DNA from: Bacteroidales bacterium
Lineage (GTDB): Bacteria > Bacteroidota > Bacteroidia > Bacteroidales > UBA932
Reading direction: 5' to 3'
Assembly: GCA_016285215.1 (NCBI GenBank)
Contig: JAEEQI010000004.1
Span: forward strand, 1 to 32,778
DNA length: 32,778 nt
Shown here piece by piece: positions 1 through 7,055 of this stretch (positions within the stretch are counted from its first letter, which is position 1; every line of letters starts with the position of its first letter). The position numbers and the translations under genes were made by a program. The notes beneath the pieces are model-generated. The model saw only the letters and a list, made by a program, of their open reading frames with translations, was not told where the DNA came from and ran no database searches.

Positions 1-878
1 GAGGAAATCTCGTTCCAGTGCTTTCCTATATCGGCCAGCATAGAGACGTCGATACCCGGCGAGGAAATGAGCGCCAGGATTTCTCCGGTGGAAGGCTCGA
101 TGGCCACTATGGAGCCCACCTTGTTCTGCATCAGCTCCTGCCCGTACTGCTGGAGGGCGGCATCAATGGTGGTTACAATGTCGTGTCCCGGGACGGCTTC
201 CTTGTCTTCGGCCCCGTCTTTATACGACTGCTCAATCTGGTTGCGGGCGTTGCGGAGGTAGATGTGATAGCCCTTCTCTCCGCGGAGCTCCTTCTCGCGG
301 GCGGCTTCAATGCCCGTCATACCGGCGTAGTCTCCGCTGCGGTATTCTCCGGGATGGCTGTCCAGGTACGCCTGGTTGACCTCGGAGACATAGCCCAGGA
401 GGTTACCGCCGGCGTTCACGGGATAGTCGCGGATGCTGCGCACCTGGCCGCGGAAGCCGGGGAACTTGTATTTTACCTCGTCAAAACGCATATACGTTTC
501 GGCGGGAAGGTTGCGAATCATAGTGACCGCCTGGAATCCTATGGTGCGGCGCCGGCGGTTGTATTCTGCCATACGGGAGCGGATGAAGTCCGGCTCCACG
601 CCCAGCACCGTAGCCAGGGACAAGGTGTCAAAAGCCGTCACTTCGCGGGGGTTCACCAGAATGTCGTAGGCCACTTTGTTACCCACCAGGATGGTTCCGT
701 TGCGGTCGTAGATGACGCCACGGGTGGGGTAGATAGTTTCGTAGATGGTGGCGTTGCGGTCTGCGTCTTCCTTGTAGCCGCGGTCTACAATCTGGAGGGA
801 GAAAATCTTACCCAGAAGCAGCAGCGACGCTACTCCCAGGCCAATGAGCAGGCGGATATGACGCCCGTTGTCTTTCAT
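1..878 (-). CDS. mrdA: Penicillin-binding protein 2, N-terminal part (cut by window edge)
   Basis: This is the transpeptidase of the elongation machinery, acting with RodA and MreBCD in the inner membrane to cross-link new peptidoglycan. About 292 residues are visible from the ATG at 876-878. They show a short cytoplasmic start, one membrane anchor (about residues 8-25), the class B PBP N-terminal motif YPTRGVIYDRNG just after it, and the pedestal-domain stretch ending in GMTGIEAAREKELRG and later SIVAIEPSTGEILALIS, which leads into the transpeptidase domain. The catalytic SxxK, SxN and KTG motifs lie beyond position 1 and cannot be checked. Its start overlaps the mreD stop by one base (TAATG), so the two are translationally coupled in the mreBCD-mrdA operon. 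Assignment rests on the motifs and the gene order, which is standard for this family. Confidence 0.93.
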   Translation of the reverse strand, partial: MKDNGRHIRLLIGLGVASLLLLGKIFSLQIVDRGYKEDADRNATIYETIYPTRGVIYDRNGTILVGNKVAYDILVNPREVTAFDTLSLATVLGVEPDFIRSRMAEYNRRRRTIGFQAVTMIRNLPAETYMRFDEVKYKFPGFRGQVRSIRDYPVNAGGNLLGYVSEVNQAYLDSHPGEYRSGDYAGMTGIEAAREKELRGEKGYHIYLRNARNQIEQSYKDGAEDKEAVPGHDIVTTIDAALQQYGQELMQNKVGSIVAIEPSTGEILALISSPGIDVSMLADIGKHWNEIS

Positions 879-1390
879 TACTTGCGGGGGTCAGGGGCCA
901 GCACGCCCAACGTGAGGAGGGACACCACGAAGCTGGCTCCCAGCGAGGCGCCCAGACGGAGGCCGTTGAACCACAGCGGACGGGTTCCGGCGCCGTCGGC
1001 CCAGATGTAGATGACCAGGAACAGGAGGGTGGAGAGGAAGAGGGCCATAGCCACTTTTCCAAAGCCGCAGCGCTCAATGGAGAAGTCTTCCTTGCGGGCA
1101 AAAAGTTCCCGTCCAAAGACCAGGCCGATGATGCCGTTGCGGGCAAAGGCCACGGGGATAAGGGCCAGGGCGTTGAGGCCCAGCACGCCCTCGGAGAGAT
1201 AGTCCACGGCCAGGCCGGTGAGGGCGGCTATGAACATAGCGCCCGCCGTTCCCACGCGGATGGGAATGCAGAGCACCATCACGGGAAGGATGGTGAGGAA
1301 GATGTACGGCGTAACGTGGAAGTAGTTGCTCAGCAGCAACTGGGCCACGAGCAGCAGAACGTACGCTATCCAAAATTCTCCTCTTTTCAT
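878..1390 (-). CDS. mreD: Rod shape-determining membrane protein MreD
   Basis: A 170-residue, very hydrophobic protein with about five membrane segments, matching the usual size and character of MreD, an inner-membrane partner of MreC and the RodA-PBP2 pair in lateral wall growth. The sequence itself is weakly conserved in the family; the pattern LxLxLPVMVLCIPIRVG near residues 32-47 and GLAVDYLSEGVLGLNAL near 58-76 resembles MreD proteins, in which an acidic residue sits in this loop. Position between mreC (2-nt gap) and mrdA (1-nt overlap) is the strongest support. Expressed from the mreB promoter, as no promoter-like gap exists inside the cluster. Confidence 0.9.
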   Translation of the reverse strand: MKRGEFWIAYVLLLVAQLLLSNYFHVTPYIFLTILPVMVLCIPIRVGTAGAMFIAALTGLAVDYLSEGVLGLNALALIPVAFARNGIIGLVFGRELFARKEDFSIERCGFGKVAMALFLSTLLFLVIYIWADGAGTRPLWFNGLRLGASLGASFVVSLLTLGVLAPDPRK

Positions 1391-1392
1391 TC

Positions 1393-2196
1393 CTAGAAGG
1401 CTTCTATCTCGTCAAACGAGTCGTTATGCACTACGGTCACGTAACGGACCGATCCAAAATCCTGAAAGAGCGTCACCGTAATCTCGTTGGTGGCGCCGTT
1501 GATGACGCGGGACTCTCCGGCTACGCCCAGCGGGATGTCCGGGGGGAACAGGAGGGAGTGGCCGCTGGTGAACACGGTGTCTCCGGGCTGGTAGTGGTAC
1601 TGGAGGGGAACCTCCTTGAGGAGGGCCACATTGGTGTGGATGCCGTCCCAGACCAGGATGCCGCTGCCTCCCTCGTTGCCAATGCGGGCGCTAATTGAGA
1701 TGTCGTGGTTCTGGAGGGACAGGGCAAAGGCGTGGTGCTCGCTCACGGCGTCAATGATGCCCACGACGCCCCTGGCGGTAACAATGCCGGACTTTTCATG
1801 GATACCATCCTCAAAGCCGCGGTTGATGATGAGGTAGTTGTGCTGCTTGTTGCGGCTGATCTTCACCACCTCTGCGGGGGTGAGGGTGTAGCCGGGGTGG
1901 GTGTCGGTTTTGGTGGTGTCAATGCGGGCCTGTCTGAGGCGGTGCTGCGCCTTGGCCAGCTGCTGCTGGAGGGCGTTGTTCTCCTCCACCAGCTTTTTGT
2001 TTTCGGCCGAAAGGGTGAAGTAATGCCGGACACTCTCGCTGGCACCCCAGACCGTTCCCATAAAGGCGTGGCTCCCGCGGGCAATCCAGGTGCGCTGCAA
2101 GGCTGCACTGTTGGTTACCAAATGCAAACAGGCGACCTCCAAGAGAATGAAGATCACCAGGTTTGCAATTCTTGACAGGATACCCCGCCCCCTCAT
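1393..2196 (-). CDS. mreC: Rod shape-determining protein MreC
   Basis: MreC is a bitopic inner-membrane protein whose periplasmic domain binds and activates PBP2. The 267-residue product has an N-terminal membrane helix (about residues 8-27), a coiled coil rich in Glu, Asn and Gln (about 62-95), and then the double beta-barrel domain with recognisable stretches such as NRGFEDGIHEKSGIVTARGV (about 129-148) and GDTVFTSG. Length is normal for the family. It starts 3 nt after the mreB stop and ends 2 nt before mreD, so it belongs to the same transcript. Confidence 0.93.
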   Translation of the reverse strand: MRGRGILSRIANLVIFILLEVACLHLVTNSAALQRTWIARGSHAFMGTVWGASESVRHYFTLSAENKKLVEENNALQQQLAKAQHRLRQARIDTTKTDTHPGYTLTPAEVVKISRNKQHNYLIINRGFEDGIHEKSGIVTARGVVGIIDAVSEHHAFALSLQNHDISISARIGNEGGSGILVWDGIHTNVALLKEVPLQYHYQPGDTVFTSGHSLLFPPDIPLGVAGESRVINGATNEITVTLFQDFGSVRYVTVVHNDSFDEIEAF

Positions 2197-2199
2197 AAC

Positions 2200-3216
2200 T
2201 TAGCGGATGAGGAAGGAGTAATTGTCTGTGTTCTTAAGGGCGATGCAGGTACCGCGGGCTACAGCGCGAAGCGGGTCCTCGGCCACATAGAACGGGATGT
2301 TGACTTTTTCGGAGAGGCGCTTGGCCAGACCGCGCAGCAGGGAACCGCCGCCGCTGAGGAAAATACCGTTTTCCACGATGTCGGAGTAGAGCTCCGGAGG
2401 AGTCTGCTCCAGGACCTGCTGGATAGAGGCTTCCAGACGGGCGATGGACTTGTCCAGGCAGTGGGCAATCTCCTGGTAGGGGATGAGGGCCTCTACCGGG
2501 TGTCCGGTCATAAGGTTGGGTCCGCGAACCTGGAACGGTTCGGGTTCTTCGTCCAGCTGGGAGATAACGGCGCCCACAGCGATCTTGATCTTTTCGGCGG
2601 TGGTTTCACCAACCTTGATCACGTGCTGCTGACGGAGGTAGTTCTGAATATCGGCCGTGAAAACGTCACCGGCCACACGGATGGATTCCTGCTGTACAAT
2701 ACCGCCCAGGGAGATGACGGCAATCTCGGTGGTACCGCCTCCGATGTCCACCACCATATTGCCCTTAGGGGCTTCCACATCCAGGCCGATACCCAGGGCG
2801 GCTGCCATAGGCTCGTAGATGAGGTAGACGTCACGGCCGCCGGCGTGCTCGGAGGAGTCACGCACAGCACGGATTTCCACCTCCGTGGAACCGGAAGGGA
2901 TGCCCACCACCAGCTTGAGGTTGGGGGCGAAGAGGCTGCGATGACGGGCGTTCACCTGCTTGATGAAGCCGCGGATCATCATTTCTGCAGCGTTGAAGTC
3001 TGCAATCACACCATCCCTCAGCGGACGCACGGTCTTGATGCCGGGGTTGGTTTTCTCGTGCATCAGTTTAGCCTTCTGGCCCAGGGCGATGCACTTCCCT
3101 GTTTGGTTGTCGATGGCCACGATGGACGGCTCGTCCAGAGCTATTTGGTCGTTCTGGAAAATGACGGTGTTAGCGGTTCCCAGATCGATGGCCAATTCTT
3201 GGTTTAGGAATCCCAT
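2200..3216 (-). CDS. mreB: Actin-like rod shape protein MreB
   Basis: MreB forms membrane-bound actin-like filaments that position the elongation complex. The 338-residue protein has the full set of actin-fold nucleotide motifs: phosphate-1 DLGTANT (11-17), the connect motif around IYEPMAAALGIG, phosphate-2 DIGGGTTEIAV, and the adenosine motif FLSGGGSLLRGL near residue 290. Length and motifs are canonical. It is the first gene of the minus-strand mreBCD-mrdA unit, with a candidate promoter 34-41 nt upstream of its ATG and the divergent ispD gene on the other side. Confidence 0.97.
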   Translation of the reverse strand: MGFLNQELAIDLGTANTVIFQNDQIALDEPSIVAIDNQTGKCIALGQKAKLMHEKTNPGIKTVRPLRDGVIADFNAAEMMIRGFIKQVNARHRSLFAPNLKLVVGIPSGSTEVEIRAVRDSSEHAGGRDVYLIYEPMAAALGIGLDVEAPKGNMVVDIGGGTTEIAVISLGGIVQQESIRVAGDVFTADIQNYLRQQHVIKVGETTAEKIKIAVGAVISQLDEEPEPFQVRGPNLMTGHPVEALIPYQEIAHCLDKSIARLEASIQQVLEQTPPELYSDIVENGIFLSGGGSLLRGLAKRLSEKVNIPFYVAEDPLRAVARGTCIALKNTDNYSFLIR

Positions 3217-3249
3217 ATCTGTTAATTTCTGTTTCTAGCAATTAGTCGT

Positions 3250-3257
3250 CAAAATTA
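3250..3257 (-). promoter_or_regulatory. Candidate -7 box for mreB operon
   Basis: Read on the minus strand this is TAATTTTG, an exact match to the Bacteroidota -7 consensus TAnnTTTG, 33 nt before the mreB ATG. A good TTTG at -33 is not evident. It is back to back with the ispD promoter in a 77-bp divergent gap. Confidence 0.6.
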
Positions 3258-3269
3258 CGAAAAAATTCT

Positions 3270-3277
3270 TATATTCG
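3270..3277 (+). promoter_or_regulatory. Candidate -7 box for ispD
   Basis: TATATTCG matches TAnnTTTG with one mismatch and lies 16 nt before the ispD ATG at 3294. No Shine-Dalgarno sequence follows, as usual for the phylum. Confidence 0.45.
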
Positions 3278-3293
3278 CATAAAGTATTTTGCT

Positions 3294-3995
3294 ATGGAAA
3301 GAAAAAAGTTTCTGGTGGTTACGGCAGGCGGAATGGGCACCCGGATGGGGGGGCCTGTTCCCAAGCAGTTTATGGAGCTGGAAGGCAAACCCATCCTGCG
3401 TCTGACCCTGGAACGCTTCCTGGAAGCCGAGCCCGATTTGCAGGTCATAACCGTGCTTCCGGAGACCCACATTTCCACCTGGCGGCAGTACTGCCTGCAG
3501 GCCGATTTCCGCTGCCCGCAGCGCCTCGTGAAAGGCGGCTTCACCCGCTTCCATTCCGTTAAAAATGCCCTGGAATTCGTGCCCGACGGCGCCCTGGTGG
3601 CCGTTCACGACGGCGTGCGCCCGCTGCTCTCCATAGCCAAAATCCGCGAGCTCTTTGCCAAGGCCCAGACGGTCCCTGCGCTCATCCCCGTGATGCCCGT
3701 CACGGACACGCTCAAGGTGCTGGAAAAGAAGGCCGACGGAACCCTGGCCGCCACCGGCGAACCCATAGACCGCAGCCGCATCTTTGGCGCCCAGACGCCC
3801 CAGATCTTCTATAGCGAGGGCCTCAAGAAAGCCTATACCCAGGGCTTCGACACCCTCTTCACGGACGACGCCTCCGTGGCCGAGAGATACCAAATACCGC
3901 TCACCTTCATCGAAGGAGAGCGGCTGAATATCAAGATCACGACTCCGTCGGATCTTGATATTGCCCGTGCCCTCGCACAGGCCCACTTAGTCTGA
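3294..3995 (+). CDS. ispD: 2-C-methyl-D-erythritol 4-phosphate cytidylyltransferase
   Basis: IspD transfers CMP from CTP to methylerythritol phosphate, the third step of the non-mevalonate isoprenoid pathway, in the cytoplasm; its products feed undecaprenyl phosphate and quinones. The 233-residue protein has the nucleotide-binding loop AGGMGTRMGGPVPKQF (11-26), the substrate motif VHDGVRP (104-110), and TDDASVAE (190-197), all at their usual places, and a normal length. It stands alone on the plus strand between divergent mreB and convergent Lrp. The next gene downstream is on the other strand, so this is probably a single-gene unit. Confidence 0.95.
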   Translation: MERKKFLVVTAGGMGTRMGGPVPKQFMELEGKPILRLTLERFLEAEPDLQVITVLPETHISTWRQYCLQADFRCPQRLVKGGFTRFHSVKNALEFVPDGALVAVHDGVRPLLSIAKIRELFAKAQTVPALIPVMPVTDTLKVLEKKADGTLAATGEPIDRSRIFGAQTPQIFYSEGLKKAYTQGFDTLFTDDASVAERYQIPLTFIEGERLNIKITTPSDLDIARALAQAHLV

Positions 3996-4056
3996 GGGGG
4001 CTCTGCCCCCTATTATCCCCCGCGGCCTCCGGCCGGGCGCTCTGCTGAGCGCCGGG
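3996..4056. repeat. Three adjacent GC-rich hairpins between convergent genes
   Basis: Directly after the ispD stop there are three inverted repeats in a row: GGGGGC-TCT-GCCCCC (3996-4010, 6-bp stem), CGGCC-TCC-GGCCG (4023-4035, 5 bp), and GGCGCTC-TGCT-GAGCGCC (4036-4053, 7 bp). None has a clean U-tract on either side, though TTTCATTATT follows on the plus strand. They could end transcription from both sides or be a copy of a REP-like intergenic repeat. No second copy is seen in this window. Confidence 0.6.
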
Positions 4057-4095
4057 TTTCATTATTAATGAGAGTGAAAAGTAGAGAGGAAATGA

Positions 4096-4590
4096 TTAGT
4101 CGCGGCCGGTGTAAGTCGTAGACTTAAAGTCTTTTACCCAGACCTGACGCTCGATGGGCTCATCGAGGGAGATCATAGTGTCCGTGCTCTGGATGTAGGG
4201 AATCTTCTGGATGGTGTTCAGAAGGACCTCCATGAGGTGGTCGTTGTCCAGGCAGTAAAGCTTGGCCAGGATGGCGTACTTGCCGGTTACAAAATGACAC
4301 TCCACAATTTCCGGGATTTTCTTGAGGTTGGCGATGACCTCAGGATACTTGGTGGACTCGGACAGGGAGATGCTCACGTAGGCACATACGTTGAGGCCCA
4401 GGGCCTGGGGTTTCACCTGCAGACGGGAGCCGGTAATGACTCCATTGGCCTCCAGACGCTTGTAGCGCTGGTGGATGGCTGCACCGGAAACGCCGCACTC
4501 GCGGGCAATTTCCAGGAACGGCATACGGGCATTCTTTACAAGGTAAGATAGGATCTTTTGGTCGATCTGATCGATGTGATAACTCGCCAT
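4096..4590 (-). CDS. Lrp/AsnC family transcriptional regulator
   Basis: A 164-residue DNA-binding regulator of the feast/famine family. Residues about 7-60 form the AsnC-type winged helix-turn-helix (DQIDQKILSYLVKNARMPF, then an IARECGVSGAAIHQRYKRLE recognition segment), and the rest is the RAM ligand-binding and oligomerisation domain. Family members sense amino acids and bind as octamers or similar rings; the ligand and targets here cannot be read from the sequence. It has its own candidate promoter and lies 47 nt downstream of topA on the same strand, so partial readthrough from topA is possible. It is convergent with ispD. Confidence 0.93.
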   Translation of the reverse strand: MASYHIDQIDQKILSYLVKNARMPFLEIARECGVSGAAIHQRYKRLEANGVITGSRLQVKPQALGLNVCAYVSISLSESTKYPEVIANLKKIPEIVECHFVTGKYAILAKLYCLDNDHLMEVLLNTIQKIPYIQSTDTMISLDEPIERQVWVKDFKSTTYTGRD

Positions 4591-4618
4591 TTGCTTACAA
4601 ATTAAAACTAACCGGCTG

Positions 4619-4626
4619 CAAATGTA
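4619..4626 (-). promoter_or_regulatory. Candidate -7 box for the Lrp-type gene
   Basis: On the minus strand this reads TACATTTG, an exact TAnnTTTG match, 28 nt before the ATG at 4590. An A/T run (4627-4641) that overlaps the topA stop codon lies directly upstream. Confidence 0.5.
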
Positions 4627-4637
4627 AAAAAAATTTT

Positions 4638-6944
4638 TTATTTATTACGCTTGCCGGAAGTTTTTTTTGTGGGCTCTGACTGTGCGATAATCTCTTGACA
4701 ATCAGCTTCGGTGAGTTTTGCAGCATCTTTTCCCTTGGGAATTTTGTAATTAGAGGTACCCTGTTTGATATAGGGGCCATATCGGCCGTTGATGACCTTG
4801 ATATCACCAAATTCTGCCAGATATGCAGAGGCCGGTTTCTCGGCTACAGCCTCTTGTATGAGGGATTCGCACTCTTCCAAAGTGATTCTGAGGGGATCTT
4901 TGCCTTTAGGAAGTTTCACATTTTTATCACCGTACTTCAGATACGGGCCAAAGCGGCCGCGGGTGGCCACTACATCCACCCCGCCAAGCTGTCCCACAAC
5001 GCGGGGAAGTTCCAAAAGTTTAAGGGCTTCTTCCAGGGTGAGGGTCTCAATGAGCTGACCCTTGGCCAGGGAAGCGCTCTGGCGGCGCTCGCCTTCTCCC
5101 TTCTGCACGTACGGGCCAAACTTGCCAAAGGCGGCAATCACTTTGTCACCGTCGGGGGCCACGCCAATCTCACGGGTGACCTTGCTGTAGTTGCGGTCCT
5201 GCATCACGCCGTCCACGTTCTTGTGGAAAGGCTTGTAGAATTCGTCAATGGTCTTGTTCCAGGCCTTCTTGCCTTCGGCCACCTTATCAAAGTCGGTTTC
5301 CACCTTGGCGGTGAAGTCGTAGTCCAGGATGTCGGAGAAGTTCTGCACCAGGTATTCCGTCACTATGAGACCAATTTCCTGGGGCAGGAGTTTGCCCTTT
5401 TCGGCCCCTACTACCTCGGTCTTCTGGCTTTCCTTGATGACGCCTCCCTTGAGGGTTAAGTTGTTAACCTTGAAGCTCTTGCCTTCCTTGTCTCCCTTGA
5501 CGGCATAGCCGCGGCCCCGGGTGAGGGTGTCCACGGTGGCGGCGTAGGTGGAAGGACGGCCGATGCCCAGCTCTTCCAGCTTTTTCACCAGCGTGGCCTC
5601 CGAGTAGCGGACGGGCGGGGCGGTGAATTTGCAGAGGGCGCTTACGCCGTCTTCCAGCATAACGTCTCCCTTCTTGATGCCGGGCAGGATCACCTCCTGG
5701 TCGGCGGCGGCGTCTTCGTCGTCACGGCCTTCGAGGTACACTTTCATAAAGCCGTCAAAGAGAATCTCCACGGACTGGGTGCCGTAAAGCTCGGGGCGCT
5801 TGTCGGAAGAAAGCTTGAGGGTGGTGTTGAGGACGCGGCTTTCGGCCATCTGGGAGGCAATGGTGCGCTTCCAGATGAGCTCGTAAAGCTTCTTCTCCTG
5901 GGGCGTTCCCTCAATGTCGGTATTCTCTATATAGGTAGGCCGGATGGCTTCGTGAGCCTCCTGGGCCCCCTTGGACTTGGTCCGGTACTGGCGGGTGTGC
6001 AGATACGCCTCGCCGTAATTTTCCAGAATGTGTTTCTTGGCGGTAGCCAGGGCCAGCGACGACAAGTTGGTGGAGTCGGTTCTCATATAGGTGATGAGAC
6101 CGCGCTCGTAAAGCGTCTGGGCCACCCGCATAGTGGTGGAAACGGGGAAGTGGAGCTTCCGGGCCGCCTCCTGCTGCAGGGTAGAAGTAGTGAAAGGGGC
6201 CGAAGGAACCCGCACGCCCTCCTTCTTTTCGACGGAGGCCACGCGGTAGCTGGCACCAATGCTGTCTTCCAGGAATTTCCGGGCTTCGGCCTCGGTGGCA
6301 AAGCGGGTATCCAGGGCGGCACGCACGTTGGCGTTGCTGCCTTCCGGGTGGAAGAGGGCCTCTACGCGATAGTAGGGAGTGGGCTCAAAGGCCATAATCT
6401 CCTTCTCGCGGTCCACAATCAGACGCAGGGCCACGCTCTGCACGCGGCCGGCGCTGAGCTTGGGTTGGATCTTGCGCCAGAGGATGGGGGAGAGTTCAAA
6501 ACCCACCAGACGGTCCAGCACGCGGCGGGCCTGCTGGGCGTTGACCAGGTTCATATCAATGTCCCGGGGGTTCTCGATGGCCTCCAGGATGGCGTTCTTG
6601 GTGATTTCGTGGAAAACGATGCGGCGGGTCTTCTGGGCCGGCAGCTGGAGCGTTTCGCGAAGGTGCCAGGAGATGGCCTCTCCCTCGCGGTCTTCATCGG
6701 AAGCCAGCCAGACGGTCTGGGCTTCGCCGGCGAGCTTACCCAGCTCGGCCACTACCTTTTTCTTATTGGATGGAACAACGTATTCCGGCTGGAAACCGTT
6801 CTGCACGTCCACACTTAGCTTGTGCTCTTCCAGATCCCGGATGTGGCCGATGGAGGCCTTAACCAAATACTCTTTTCCCAAATACTGCTGGATGGTTTTA
6901 ACCTTTCCAGGAGACTCAACAATCACTAAATTTTTCACATTCAT
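4638..6944 (-). CDS. topA: DNA topoisomerase I
   Basis: TopA is the type IA enzyme that relaxes negative supercoils through a tyrosine link to the 5' end of a nicked strand. From the ATG at 6944 the protein is 768 residues: Toprim domain with VIVESPGK (7-14) and the acidic motif SDEDREGE (82-89), the catalytic segment GLITYMRTDS with Tyr286, and a C-terminal part with three Topo-C repeats of the GPY-K type (KFGPYVQKG, GRFGPYLKYG, GRYGPYIKQG) followed by PKGKD motifs; zinc-ribbon cysteines are absent, as is common in Bacteroidota. An in-frame TTG 36 nt upstream is not a credible start because it lies upstream of the promoter box and adds residues foreign to the family. The tail is basic. Confidence 0.97.
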   Translation of the reverse strand: MNVKNLVIVESPGKVKTIQQYLGKEYLVKASIGHIRDLEEHKLSVDVQNGFQPEYVVPSNKKKVVAELGKLAGEAQTVWLASDEDREGEAISWHLRETLQLPAQKTRRIVFHEITKNAILEAIENPRDIDMNLVNAQQARRVLDRLVGFELSPILWRKIQPKLSAGRVQSVALRLIVDREKEIMAFEPTPYYRVEALFHPEGSNANVRAALDTRFATEAEARKFLEDSIGASYRVASVEKKEGVRVPSAPFTTSTLQQEAARKLHFPVSTTMRVAQTLYERGLITYMRTDSTNLSSLALATAKKHILENYGEAYLHTRQYRTKSKGAQEAHEAIRPTYIENTDIEGTPQEKKLYELIWKRTIASQMAESRVLNTTLKLSSDKRPELYGTQSVEILFDGFMKVYLEGRDDEDAAADQEVILPGIKKGDVMLEDGVSALCKFTAPPVRYSEATLVKKLEELGIGRPSTYAATVDTLTRGRGYAVKGDKEGKSFKVNNLTLKGGVIKESQKTEVVGAEKGKLLPQEIGLIVTEYLVQNFSDILDYDFTAKVETDFDKVAEGKKAWNKTIDEFYKPFHKNVDGVMQDRNYSKVTREIGVAPDGDKVIAAFGKFGPYVQKGEGERRQSASLAKGQLIETLTLEEALKLLELPRVVGQLGGVDVVATRGRFGPYLKYGDKNVKLPKGKDPLRITLEECESLIQEAVAEKPASAYLAEFGDIKVINGRYGPYIKQGTSNYKIPKGKDAAKLTEADCQEIIAQSEPTKKTSGKRNK

Positions 6945-6948
6945 GGTG

Positions 6949-6956
6949 CAAAGTAA
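6949..6956 (-). promoter_or_regulatory. Candidate topA promoter, possibly giving a leaderless mRNA
   Basis: On the minus strand TTACTTTG lies 21 nt after a TTTG, fitting the Bacteroidota -33/-7 layout with one mismatch at the first -7 bases. Only CACC separates it from the topA ATG, so a start about 4-5 nt after the box would fall at the ATG itself. Confidence 0.5.
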
Positions 6957-6990
6957 GCTACATTTAGGGCAATTTTCCAAATTTTCTCAC

Positions 6991-6998
6991 TACTTTTG
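6991..6998 (+). promoter_or_regulatory. Candidate -7 box for the PBP1A-ddl-prmC operon
   Basis: TACTTTTG is an exact TAnnTTTG match 57 nt before the PBP1A ATG. The -33 element is weak. It lies back to back with the topA promoter in the same divergent gap. Confidence 0.55.
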
Positions 6999-7008
6999 TA
7001 AGTTGAAC

Positions 7009-7055
7009 TTTTGGCAAGACCTAAGGTCTTGTACGCGTAAGATTTTTTTGGCAAG
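7009..7055 (+). promoter_or_regulatory. Leader of PBP1A with direct repeat and small hairpin
   Basis: The 10-mer TTTTGGCAAG occurs at 7009-7018 and again at 7046-7055, where it touches the ATG. Between them AAGACC-TAA-GGTCTT (7016-7030) is a perfect 6-bp inverted repeat. All of this would be in the 5' untranslated region if transcription starts near 7003. A role in control is only a guess. Confidence 0.4.

Noticed and set aside
6945..6980. Upstream TTG start for topA (12 extra residues)
   Set aside because: It lies upstream of the candidate promoter and the family starts at the MNVKNLVIVESPGK position.
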